Below are positions 1-5,756 of a DNA stretch of 5,757 nucleotides, one piece after another. Each line of letters opens with the position of its first letter. The first letter of the stretch is position 1. Origin of the DNA: Bordetella parapertussis. Its GTDB lineage: Bacteria > Pseudomonadota > Gammaproteobacteria > Burkholderiales > SG8-41. The stretch lies in assembly GCA_945870465.1 (NCBI GenBank), contig CAMBSS010000232.1, positions 1 to 5,757 of the forward strand, read 5' to 3'. Position numbers and translations under genes: made by a program. The notes under the pieces were generated by a model that saw only the letters and a list, made by a program, of their open reading frames with translations, did not search any database and was not told where the DNA came from.

Positions 1-1
1 C

Positions 2-658
2 CGCGACATGCCCTTCGATACGAACAAAGACTTCGCCCCGATCACCCTGATCGCCGAGTACCCCCTGCTGCTGGTGGTCAATCCCGCCTTCCCGGCCGCC
101 ACGCTGCAGGAATTCATCGAGCGCGCCAAGGCGCAGCCGGGGAAGATCACCTTCGCGTCGTCGGGCAACGGCAGCGGTCCGCACCTCGCCATCGAACTGC
201 TGAACACGAAGGCGGGCATCAACCTCCTGCACGTGCCCTACAAGGGCGGCGGGCTCGCCATCATCGACGTCGTGGCCGGGCACGTCAATGCGTTCTTCAG
301 CAGCCTGCTGACGGCGCAGGCGATGGTTCAGGCCAACCGGCTGCGCGTGCTCGCCGTCACCAGCCGCGAACGTTCTTCCGTCCTGCCCAACGTGCCGGCG
401 ATCGCCGAGACCGTGCCCGGCTACGGCGTGAACAACTGGTATGGGTTCTTCGTGCCGGCGAAGACGCCGCGGACAATCATCGACCGGCTGAATACCGAGA
501 TCAACGCAATCCTGAAAATGCCCGACATCATCACGCTGCATAACACGGGTGGAATTGTGCCGCTCGGATCGACACCCGAGGCGTTCGCCAAATTCATCGT
601 TACCGAAACCGACAAATGGTCGAAGGTCATCAAGGAAGCCGGGATCAAGATCGAGTGA
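2..658 (+). CDS. Bug/TctC-family tripartite tricarboxylate transporter substrate-binding protein, 5'-truncated by window edge
   Basis: Periplasmic solute-binding protein of the Bug family, which captures small carboxylated or amide-type solutes and hands them to a TctA/TctB-like membrane pair. The frame is open from base 2, and the residues before the first ATG (position 8) already match family sequence (the motif before PFDTNKDFAPI), so that ATG is internal and the true start and signal peptide lie outside the window. Visible family hallmarks, numbered from base 2, are a PGKITFASSGNGSGPH segment (about residues 46-61), HVPYKGGG (77-84) followed by a conserved Asp, the VLAVTS/RS segment, a VPAIAE..PGY motif, and the C-terminal KWSKVIKEAGIKIE typical of the family end. 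Family proteins are about 320-330 aa, so about 110 residues are missing. The TGA at 656-658 lies inside the convergent hydrolase gene's 3' end. The family call is firm; the ligand is unknown. Confidence 0.93.
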   Translation, partial: RDMPFDTNKDFAPITLIAEYPLLLVVNPAFPAATLQEFIERAKAQPGKITFASSGNGSGPHLAIELLNTKAGINLLHVPYKGGGLAIIDVVAGHVNAFFSSLLTAQAMVQANRLRVLAVTSRERSSVLPNVPAIAETVPGYGVNNWYGFFVPAKTPRTIIDRLNTEINAILKMPDIITLHNTGGIVPLGSTPEAFAKFIVTETDKWSKVIKEAGIKIE

Positions 659-1346
659 TCTTTGGCGCATGCGGCCTCGCGCGCCGCGCACGCGAACGCT
701 CAAGCTCTGCAATAACGGAGGCAGTCGGTTCGACACGTCCGAACAGGCGGCCAAACGTGCGCAACTCGGTCGCGTGAAGCGCAGCGTCGGTCGTTCCACA
801 GCAGTCTTCGACGATCAGACTATCGTAGCCGAGATCCGCCGCGTGGCGCGCGGTCCCACCGACGCAGACATCGGTCAGCACGCCGGTGAAAAGCGCGGCG
901 CGCGCGCCCCATGACCGCATCATCGAGTCGAGCCCGCTGGACACGAAGGCGCTGACGGTGCCTTTGTTGATGACGACTTCGCCCGGCAGCGGCCGTACGT
1001 CCTCGATGATCTCGTACTCCGGCGAGCCCGCATACTGCCGGCGAAAGCGGTAACGGACTGCGCGGTGCGGCGGCGCATCCATGCAATCCTCGGCGAGACA
1101 TCCGCTGGCGGTGAACACCACGCGCAGACCGTTGTGGCGAAAATAGTCGAGCAACTGCTGCTGGCGTGGGATCACGATCTTCTCGACGCGCTCGAAGAAT
1201 GCGCTTTGCGCGTCGGGTTCACCGGCGTCAGCAAGCGCCTTGCCATAGCCGGCGTGGCGAATACACGTTGCGTTCTGCATGTCGAGGACCACCAGCACCG
1301 TATGCTGGCTATCGAGATCAAAAGTATACGGTTTGATCAGTTCCAT
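645..1346 (-). CDS. isochorismatase-family cysteine hydrolase
   Basis: Predicted 233-aa cytoplasmic hydrolase of the isochorismatase-like superfamily, which includes RutB, N-carbamoylsarcosine amidase, biuret hydrolase and nicotinamidase. The catalytic triad is visible: Asp22 in VVLDMQN, Lys128 in INKGTVSAF, and nucleophile Cys161 in TGVLTDVCVGGTARHA, where the residues before Cys form the usual strand and cis-peptide region. The G..TD.CV..TAR.A motif and the following VEDCCGTTD segment (180-187) fit amide- or ureide-hydrolysing members better than true isochorismatase. There is no signal peptide. An upstream in-frame TTG (1379) would add 11 residues, but it has no ribosome site, whereas an AAAGGAAG lies just before the ATG at 1346; I use the ATG. 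It is the last gene of the amidase-Bug-hydrolase run, 96 bp after the Bug gene. Its stop overlaps the convergent Bug gene by 14 bp. The substrate is not determinable. Confidence 0.9.
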   Translation of the reverse strand: MELIKPYTFDLDSQHTVLVVLDMQNATCIRHAGYGKALADAGEPDAQSAFFERVEKIVIPRQQQLLDYFRHNGLRVVFTASGCLAEDCMDAPPHRAVRYRFRRQYAGSPEYEIIEDVRPLPGEVVINKGTVSAFVSSGLDSMMRSWGARAALFTGVLTDVCVGGTARHAADLGYDSLIVEDCCGTTDAALHATELRTFGRLFGRVEPTASVIAELERSRARRARPHAPKITRS

Positions 1347-1356
1347 GTGCGGTGCG

Positions 1357-1364
1357 CTTCCTTT
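1357..1364 (-). promoter_or_regulatory. ribosome binding site for the cysteine hydrolase
   Basis: AAAGGAAG on the minus strand, ending 10 nt before the ATG at 1346. The AGGA core sits slightly far from the start, but it is the only Shine-Dalgarno-like match nearby. It lies inside the longer TTG-initiated reading frame and argues for the shorter protein. Confidence 0.6.
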
Positions 1365-1385
1365 CAAAAACGTGGCCAATTAGTG

Positions 1386-1437
1386 CAGCGTTGAGGGTGC
1401 ACCGGACCCTAACCAATGCCGCAGTGCCATTACGCTG
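1386..1437. repeat. intercistronic inverted repeats (possible hairpin)
   Basis: CAGCGT at 1386-1391 pairs perfectly with ACGCTG at 1432-1437. Nested inside is AGGGT (1394-1398) opposite ACCCT (1406-1410), overlapping the palindrome GGTGCACC (1396-1403). It lies between the Bug gene and the hydrolase gene of the operon. No T-run follows on either strand, so it is not a standard terminator; an mRNA-stabilising or attenuating stem is possible but unproven. Confidence 0.3.
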
Positions 1438-1442
1438 TGTTC

Positions 1443-2399
1443 TTATTCCACCCGGATGTTGCCCGCCTTGGCAACGGCAGCCCACTTCGCCACTTCCTGC
1501 TTGATGAATGCATCGTACTGCTCCGGTGTATTGCCGATCGGCTCCGCGCCGAGCGCAGCCATTTTCTCGCGAACGTCAGGTAGCTTTAGCACCCGCACCA
1601 TTTCGCCTTGCAACTTTATGATGATCGGCTTCGGCGTGCCGGCACGTGCCAGGGATCCGAACCACTGCACCATGTTGTAGCCCGGCACCCCCGATTCCAC
1701 CACCGTGGGCACGTCAGGCATCAGCACGGAGCGGCGAGCACCGCCAGCGGCTATCACTTTCACTTTCCCGGCCTTGATGTACGCACCGGCAGTGGGAATG
1801 TTCTCGAACTGTATGGTGTGATCGCCCTTCGTGAGCCCGCCCATCGACAACGCGCCCTTGTAAGGCACGTGCACGATGTTGGTCCCGGTCTTCATCTTGA
1901 GCAGCTCCATGGCCAGATGCCCCGGCGCCCCGCCGCCGCCGGTTCCATATAGGAGCTCGCCGGGCCGCGATTTCGCAAGCGCGATGACATCGCGCACGGT
2001 TTTCACCGGTAGCGACGGATGCGCAATCAGGAACGTATCCACATTGGCCACATGCGTGATGCCGTTAAAGTCCCGCTCAGGGTTGTAATTAATGCGGTCG
2101 TAGATGCTGATGTTCACGCCGTGGGACATACCGACCATGATGATGGTGTAGCCGTCGGCGGGCGCCTTTACGATGAGTTCGGCAGCCAGGTTGCCGCCGG
2201 CGCCGGGCCGGTTGTCGATGATGACTTGCTGCCCCCAAGTCTCCGCCATTTTCTGCCCTATGATGCGGGCAAAGGCATCGCTCGCACCGCCCGGGGGAAA
2301 CGGGACCAGCCAGCGGATCGCCTTGGACGGAAACTCCTGAGCACCGGCAAGTGGTGCGGCAGCGGCAAGCAGTGCCGCGAGAAAAAGCCTGGAACGCAT
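1443..2399 (-). CDS. Bug/TctC-family periplasmic substrate-binding protein, variant ligand loop
   Basis: A 318-aa secreted binding protein of full family length. Residues 1-20 form a Sec signal peptide (MRSRLFLAALLAAAAPLAGA, cleavage after AGA, before QEFPSK). Hallmarks in order are VPFPPGGASD (32-41), the first ligand loop; IDNRPGAGGN (61-70); HPSLPVKTV (127-135); the glycine-rich TGGGGAPGH loop (153-161); HVPYKG (177-182); VPTVVESGVPGY; and a C-terminal KWAAVAKAGNIRVE. After HVPYKG the usual GGP..D.LAG stretch is replaced by ALSMGGLTKGDH, one residue shorter than in the Bug protein encoded at 4408-5412 and lacking the conserved Asp. A longer ATG start at 2414 exists, but it has no ribosome site and would put GGAGGTGA inside the gene. 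The gene lies 81 bp after the amidase and 96 bp before the hydrolase, so it is probably co-transcribed and supplies substrate to them. Confidence 0.94.
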   Translation of the reverse strand: MRSRLFLAALLAAAAPLAGAQEFPSKAIRWLVPFPPGGASDAFARIIGQKMAETWGQQVIIDNRPGAGGNLAAELIVKAPADGYTIIMVGMSHGVNISIYDRINYNPERDFNGITHVANVDTFLIAHPSLPVKTVRDVIALAKSRPGELLYGTGGGGAPGHLAMELLKMKTGTNIVHVPYKGALSMGGLTKGDHTIQFENIPTAGAYIKAGKVKVIAAGGARRSVLMPDVPTVVESGVPGYNMVQWFGSLARAGTPKPIIIKLQGEMVRVLKLPDVREKMAALGAEPIGNTPEQYDAFIKQEVAKWAAVAKAGNIRVE

Positions 2400-2400
2400 G

Positions 2401-2408
2401 TCACCTCC
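2401..2408 (-). promoter_or_regulatory. strong ribosome binding site for the second Bug gene
   Basis: GGAGGTGA, a perfect 8-nt complement to the 16S rRNA 3' end, placed one base before the ATG at 2399 (GGAGG core 4 nt from the start). It fixes the start at 2399 rather than the in-frame ATG at 2414, and suggests strong translation within the operon. Confidence 0.75.
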
Positions 2409-2480
2409 ACGCATTGGTTGAACCGATTCAGCCAGCCGTCATCCTGTTTTCCGTACCACTACCTATCACGGCACCGCCCA

Positions 2481-3785
2481 TCACGTCAGGGTTTCGTACA
2501 CCCAGCGCGCAACCGCGAACAGTTTTCTGTCGTCGTTTCTTTTTGCGATCAGTTGCGCCCCGACCGGCAGTCCGTTCGGGCCGCTGAACGCGGGTATGGT
2601 CATCACGGGCACATGCACCGTTGTCCAGATCGCCGACGGCGAAACGTTTCCGGTCAAGGTGGTGCCTATCGGCGCCTCGCCGGTTGCCGAGGCTGCCAGC
2701 AGCACGTCGCAGTCGCCGAATAGGCTGCTAAACCGCGCACGACAGCCTTCCGCGAAATTGCGCGACGTGATGTATTTTTCGAACGAACAGGACAGCCCAT
2801 CCTTGAGCCGGCCGCCGCGCAGACGGCGGCTGATGCCCTCGAGGTGATTCTCCAGTTCCCACGCGAAGTTGCGCGAAAACTCGAAGCTCGACACCCAGCG
2901 GTGCGCGTCCTCGATGCGCTCGTAATCCTTTGGCAATTCGATGTCGACCACCTTCGCACCCGCACGCGAGAGTTTCTTTACCGCATCTTCCAGCAGCTTG
3001 CGCGTGTACGGCTCAAGTATCGGCCACAAATGCGTGCGGCAAAAGCCGATCTTGGGTGGGGAAATATTCCGTGGTATGGGCTCGTGCGGGATGTCGATCA
3101 GCACATCCCGGTAGAGCGCGATGTCATCGACCGAGCGTGCGATCAGGCCGACTGTGTCTAGAGAGCCGGCCGCCTCTTTCACGCCGACGCAGCGGATGTC
3201 GCCATAGGTCGGCCGGTAGGCGAACACGCCACAGAAACTCGCCGGGCGTATTGTCGATCCCGTCGTCTGGGTGCCTATCGATAGCGGCGCCATGTTGTCC
3301 GCGACCGCAGCGGCGGAACCGCTCGACGAGCCGCCAGGTGTCCTCAGCGGGTCCAGCGGATTGCGCGTCTTGCCCGGGTACTGATTAGCAAACTCGGTGG
3401 TCACCGTTTTGCCAAGCAAGATGCCGCCCGCCTTTCGGCCAAGCGCCACGCAAGTGGCATCCTTGGCTGGCATATGCCCCCGGAAAATCGGCGAGCCGTA
3501 TTCGGTCGGCATGTCGAAGGAGTCGATGATGTCCTTCACGCCGAACGGAACGCCGATCAGCGGGCCACGCCGCCCGCTTGCATCGAGCCGGCGCGCATAG
3601 TCGATCACCTGCTCCGGGTTGATGTAGTGCCACGCACCCACCTCGGGTTCGCGCTCTTCAATGCGTTCAAGACAAGAACGCACAACCGACTCGCAGGTCG
3701 CCTTGCCCTTGGAGATGGCCGCCACAATTTCGGTCGCGGAGAACTGATTCAGTGCGCGCGCCGACTTGACAGAAGTTTTTACCAT
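2481..3785 (-). CDS. amidase signature (AS) family amidase
   Basis: A 434-aa cytoplasmic amidohydrolase of the amidase-signature family, which cleaves amide or carbamoyl C-N bonds with a Ser-cisSer-Lys triad. The triad is intact: Lys84 in PFGVKDI, cis-Ser153 in the glycine/serine-rich TPGGSSSGSAAAVA (149-162), and nucleophile Ser177 in GTQTTGSTIRPASFCGVF (171-188). The 24-residue Ser-Ser spacing is the family norm. The C-terminal part has the typical DVLLAASATGEAP and NGLPVGAQL segments. The length is ordinary for stand-alone AS amidases (about 430-500). There is no signal peptide. The ATG at 3785 has AAAGGA 8 nt upstream; an in-frame ATG at 3809 has no such site. It is the first gene of a minus-strand run followed by a Bug protein and an isochorismatase-type hydrolase, suggesting an amide or ureide catabolic cassette. 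Resemblance to GatA and to AtzE-type hydrolases is at family level only; the substrate is unknown. Confidence 0.94.
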   Translation of the reverse strand: MVKTSVKSARALNQFSATEIVAAISKGKATCESVVRSCLERIEEREPEVGAWHYINPEQVIDYARRLDASGRRGPLIGVPFGVKDIIDSFDMPTEYGSPIFRGHMPAKDATCVALGRKAGGILLGKTVTTEFANQYPGKTRNPLDPLRTPGGSSSGSAAAVADNMAPLSIGTQTTGSTIRPASFCGVFAYRPTYGDIRCVGVKEAAGSLDTVGLIARSVDDIALYRDVLIDIPHEPIPRNISPPKIGFCRTHLWPILEPYTRKLLEDAVKKLSRAGAKVVDIELPKDYERIEDAHRWVSSFEFSRNFAWELENHLEGISRRLRGGRLKDGLSCSFEKYITSRNFAEGCRARFSSLFGDCDVLLAASATGEAPIGTTLTGNVSPSAIWTTVHVPVMTIPAFSGPNGLPVGAQLIAKRNDDRKLFAVARWVYETLT

Positions 3786-3793
3786 TACTATGT

Positions 3794-3799
3794 TCCTTT
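3794..3799 (-). promoter_or_regulatory. ribosome binding site for the amidase
   Basis: AAAGGA on the minus strand with an 8-nt spacer to the ATG at 3785. This optimal spacing supports that start over the in-frame ATG at 3809. Confidence 0.65.
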
Positions 3800-3929
3800 G
3801 GAAACACAAACTTGTAATACGGCGCCCAGAATGAAAAACGTCGGTCGATGCCGCCGGCGTTTACCAGAGCACGAGCGACGGCAGAACCGAATGTAAAGGA
3901 ATTTTAACCGCACTTTTCGGATGAACCCC

Positions 3930-3958
3930 AATGTAGCCCTGCCCAGCCAAGTGGTCAA
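3930..3958 (-). promoter_or_regulatory. candidate sigma70 promoter of the amidase operon
   Basis: On the minus strand, TTGACC (3958-3953; 5 of 6 to the -35 consensus) is separated by exactly 17 bp from TACATT (3935-3930; 4 of 6 to the -10 consensus). Transcription would begin near 3923 and leave a leader of about 137 nt before the amidase ATG. It is the best-spaced hexamer pair I could find upstream of the operon, but such matches arise by chance, so the call is moderate. Confidence 0.45.
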
Positions 3959-3982
3959 TCTTTGATAGGTGGCATCTCACGG

Positions 3983-4030
3983 GTTAATAGACTTGTCCGG
4001 TTTCGTAACACATGAATTGTCCACTTTTTC
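3983..4030. repeat. tandem TTGTCC repeat, possible IS-end remnant
   Basis: Two imperfect direct units, GTTAATAGACTTGTCC (3983-3998) and GTAACACATGAATTGTCC (4005-4022). The TTGTCC cores are 24 bp apart and each is followed by a similar NNTTT stretch. Serial short direct repeats of this kind are typical of transposase-binding sites at the ends of IS21-like and related elements. No complete terminal repeat or transposase is attached here. An operator for the operon promoter just to the left is the alternative. Confidence 0.4.
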
Positions 4031-4120
4031 TATCGCATGCAGGAAGCGCAGTCCGGCGTAGACCGAAACGTGTTCCCGCAAGCGATGGCTCGTCTGGCGA
4101 ACGGTTCAGGCGGCCTGTTT

Positions 4121-4200
4121 TGTTACCGCCGTTCCGAATTTGATCGTTTCGGCAGGTGGTGCCGATCTGCGATTGACCACCACCGGCACTCGACAAACAC
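4121..4200. repeat. IS terminus copy 1 (solo, degenerate)
   Basis: Begins TGTTACCGCC and continues with the conserved blocks TTTCGGCAGG, CCGATCTGCGATT, ACCACC and AAACAC, all shared in the same order and orientation with 5441-5521. By hand alignment about 67 of 81 columns match, with one single-base gap. Homology ends sharply at both edges. An inverted repeat ATTGACCA (4172-4179) / TGGTCAAT (4201-4208) straddles the right edge. No transposase remnant adjoins this copy. The identity as an IS end is inferred from the second copy, which adjoins a transposase gene. Confidence 0.7.
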
Positions 4201-4407
4201 TGGTCAATACGTAATCGGTACGGGTGGTCAGTTTGGGGTCGGGGGAACACACCAGGCCCTGCCACGTCATCTGCCTGACCAATTAGGCCACGATATCCGC
4301 GCGTTTGCCCGTTGAGGCGGTCACGTTCATGCGTATTGGCCTGCTCGGATAAGACTCGGCAGACCCACCGCCGACCCATGCCGTAAAAATCCGCAGTATC
4401 CGCGTAA

Positions 4408-5412
4408 TCATTGGTCGGCCTTGATGTTGGCGTCCTTGACGACCTGCGCCCATTTCACGATATCAGCCTTGATGAATGTGGAGAATTGCGCGGGTGTAGT
4501 CGTGAACGGTTCAATCCCCAGACTGTGAAGCCGCTCCCGCGTCTCTGGCAGTTGCACGATCCGCACCACCTCCCCATGGAGCCGGTTGATGATCTGCGCA
4601 GATGTGCCGGCGGGCGCGAGCACGCCGTACCAACCGATGACCTCGTAACCGGGAAGCCCGGACTCCGCAACGGTCGGAATTTCGGGTAGAGCCGAAGACC
4701 GCTGCGTGCTGCTAACGGCGAGCGCGCGAAACTTGCCACTCCGAACATACGGCAGTGTCGTCAGTTGATCATTGAAAATCATTGCTAATTGGCCAGCGAG
4801 CAGATCTAGCATCGCCGGGCCACCGCCCTTGTATGGCACGTGGATCATGTCGATGCCAGCCATCGACTTCAGCATCTCCACCGCAAGATGCGGGGCGCCC
4901 CCCGTGCCCCCGGAGCCGAAGTTCAATTGCCCGGGCCTCGACTTGGCCAGCGCGATGAGTTCCTTTAAGGACTTCGCCGGTAGCGAGGGATGTACGACCA
5001 ACACGTAAGCGCCCGTGGCCACCGGCGTCACGGGAGCGAAATCGTTGATCGGATCGAATGAGAGCTTGTATAGACTTGGGTTGATTGCGTGACTGGCGGT
5101 CGCCATGAAGATCGTATGTCCGTCTGGCACCGCTTTGGCGACAAGTTCGGCGCCGATAATGCCGTTTGCGCCGGGACGATTGTCGATGACCACCTGCTGG
5201 GCGAGGCTCTCCGTGAGCTTCTGTCCGATCGTGCGTGCAAGCAAATCGGTGGGACCACCCGCCGAGAAGCCGACAACGAACCGGATCGACTTGCGGGGGA
5301 AATCCGTAGCCCCAGACGATGCGCTTTGCGCGAACGCGTTGGCGGAGCCAAGTTGCGACAACAACAGTGTGCAGAGAAAGCCTGCGATTTGGGGGCTTCG
5401 CTTGTAGCGCAT
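4408..5412 (-). CDS. Bug/TctC-family periplasmic substrate-binding protein
   Basis: A 334-aa secreted binding protein with all the canonical Bug motifs. Residues 1-28 form a signal peptide: basic MRYKRS, hydrophobic core GFLCTLLLSQLG, cleavage after AFA, before QSAS. Then come FVVGFSAGGPTD (45-56), the first ligand loop; IDNRPGANG (76-84); VVHPSLPAKSLKEL (139-152); the glycine-rich GSGGTGGAPH (166-175); HVPYKGGGPAMLD (191-203) with the conserved Asp203; VPTVAESGLPGY; and KWAQVVKDANIKADQ at the C-terminus. The start at 5412 has AGGAGA 8 nt upstream; an in-frame ATG at 5436 lacks one. The gene stands alone, about 620 bp upstream of the amidase on the same strand. A directly repeated IS terminus lies on each side (4121-4200 and 5441-5521), the right one only 28 bp from the start codon, so its native promoter is probably gone. 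The ligand is unknown. Confidence 0.95.
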   Translation of the reverse strand: MRYKRSPQIAGFLCTLLLSQLGSANAFAQSASSGATDFPRKSIRFVVGFSAGGPTDLLARTIGQKLTESLAQQVVIDNRPGANGIIGAELVAKAVPDGHTIFMATASHAINPSLYKLSFDPINDFAPVTPVATGAYVLVVHPSLPAKSLKELIALAKSRPGQLNFGSGGTGGAPHLAVEMLKSMAGIDMIHVPYKGGGPAMLDLLAGQLAMIFNDQLTTLPYVRSGKFRALAVSSTQRSSALPEIPTVAESGLPGYEVIGWYGVLAPAGTSAQIINRLHGEVVRIVQLPETRERLHSLGIEPFTTTPAQFSTFIKADIVKWAQVVKDANIKADQ

Positions 5413-5420
5413 CGGCGAGT

Positions 5421-5426
5421 TCTCCT
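5421..5426 (-). promoter_or_regulatory. ribosome binding site for the third Bug gene
   Basis: AGGAGA with an 8-nt spacer to the ATG at 5412. It lies between the start codon and the IS end at 5441, so the IS left the translation signal intact while displacing anything upstream. Confidence 0.7.
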
Positions 5427-5440
5427 GTGGGTGCATTACG

Positions 5441-5521
5441 TGTTACCGCCGATTCAAATTTGACCAGTTTCGGCAGGTTATACCGATCTGCGATTTACCA
5501 CCACTTTCAATCGCCAAACAC
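5441..5521. repeat. IS terminus copy 2 (attached to the transposase gene)
   Basis: An 81-bp copy of the repeat at 4121-4200 in direct orientation, beginning TGTTACCGCCGATTCAAATT. It lies downstream of the transposase stop at 5574, which leaves 133 bp of non-coding DNA between the stop and the outer TG. That arrangement fits the transposase-distal end of an IS with TG..CA-type termini. The outer end abuts the third Bug gene's leader. Confidence 0.7.
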
Positions 5522-5573
5522 AGTAGTTTCCAATATAAGAATGAGCCTGAACGGGGATGTTTTTGAGTCTGAT

Positions 5574-5756
5574 TCAGGCGGCTGATTTCGATCGGTTAAA
5601 AATGGTTTTAAACAGTGCTGCTCGCGCGTTATTCAAACGCTGTGCGGCATCATTATCGCTCATCGCGTTGGCTAGCGTATCGAGCTGTAAGAAGGTGATG
5701 CGTGGCTTCAGGAATTGCTCTGCCAGCGGCAGGGATTTGAGTTTCTCGTAGGGTGT
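5574..5756 (-). CDS. DDE-type transposase/integrase, C-terminal fragment (cut by window edge)
   Basis: A 60-codon open frame entering from the right window edge and ending in TGA at 5576-5574. It begins TPYEKLKSLPLAEQFLKP and continues with a FLQLDTLANAMSDND segment and an AARAALFKTIF-like helix (actual residues NNARAALFKTIF). A TPYEKL..LP..FLKP..TF..LD..A.AMSD...A.....AR..LF tail is, from memory, characteristic of the C-terminus of integrase-core transposases annotated in many Proteobacteria. The catalytic DDE residues lie outside the window, so the family (IS481-like, ISNCY or other) is not assignable. The frame is undamaged over its visible length. The placement of the IS terminal repeat just downstream supports the identification. 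Confidence 0.72.
   Translation of the reverse strand, partial: TPYEKLKSLPLAEQFLKPRITFLQLDTLANAMSDNDAAQRLNNARAALFKTIFNRSKSAA

Larger units (their letters stand above)
3786..4407. other. 622-bp gene-free interval with IS remnants
   Basis: No reading frame here carries a recognisable protein. It holds, from left to right, the amidase ribosome site and promoter candidate, a tandem TTGTCC repeat (3983-4030), and an 80-bp copy of an IS terminus (4121-4200), then about 200 bp of unassigned sequence up to the stop of the third Bug gene. A frame open on the minus strand from 4379 to 3984 runs straight through the IS terminus and has an arginine/glycine-rich, low-information composition, so I treat it as non-coding. 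The interval is best read as a scar of successive insertions. Confidence 0.6.

Noticed and set aside
8..10. ATG at position 8 as the real start of the first Bug gene
   Set aside because: Family-conserved sequence runs through it, the product would lack the signal peptide and first lobe, and the frame stays open to the window edge.
645..1346. Specific naming of the cysteine hydrolase as biuret hydrolase, RutB or isochorismatase
   Set aside because: The triad and fold are shared across the superfamily, and the substrate-contact residues cannot be assigned without alignment.
1386..1437. Transcription terminator between the second Bug gene and the hydrolase
   Set aside because: The inverted repeats are short with a large outer loop and no T-run follows on either strand, so I listed it only as a possible hairpin.
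2019..2723. A 234-codon plus-strand open frame spanning the Bug/amidase junction
   Set aside because: It is antisense to two well-supported genes and an artefact of high GC; it shows no family motif. The same holds for antisense frames at 549-914, 1065-1394 and 5089-5463.
4265..4300. Possible tRNA fragment: GCCT..AATTGGTC..AGGC on the minus strand resembles a D-arm
   Set aside because: No matching acceptor stem, anticodon arm or GTTC-type T-loop at tRNA spacing; a chance 4-bp stem and loop.
3984..4379. A 131-codon minus-strand open frame, and an opposing 92-codon frame at 4037-4315
   Set aside because: Both cross the IS terminus repeated at 5441-5521, have no ribosome site or recognisable motif, and read as low-information translations of IS-end DNA.
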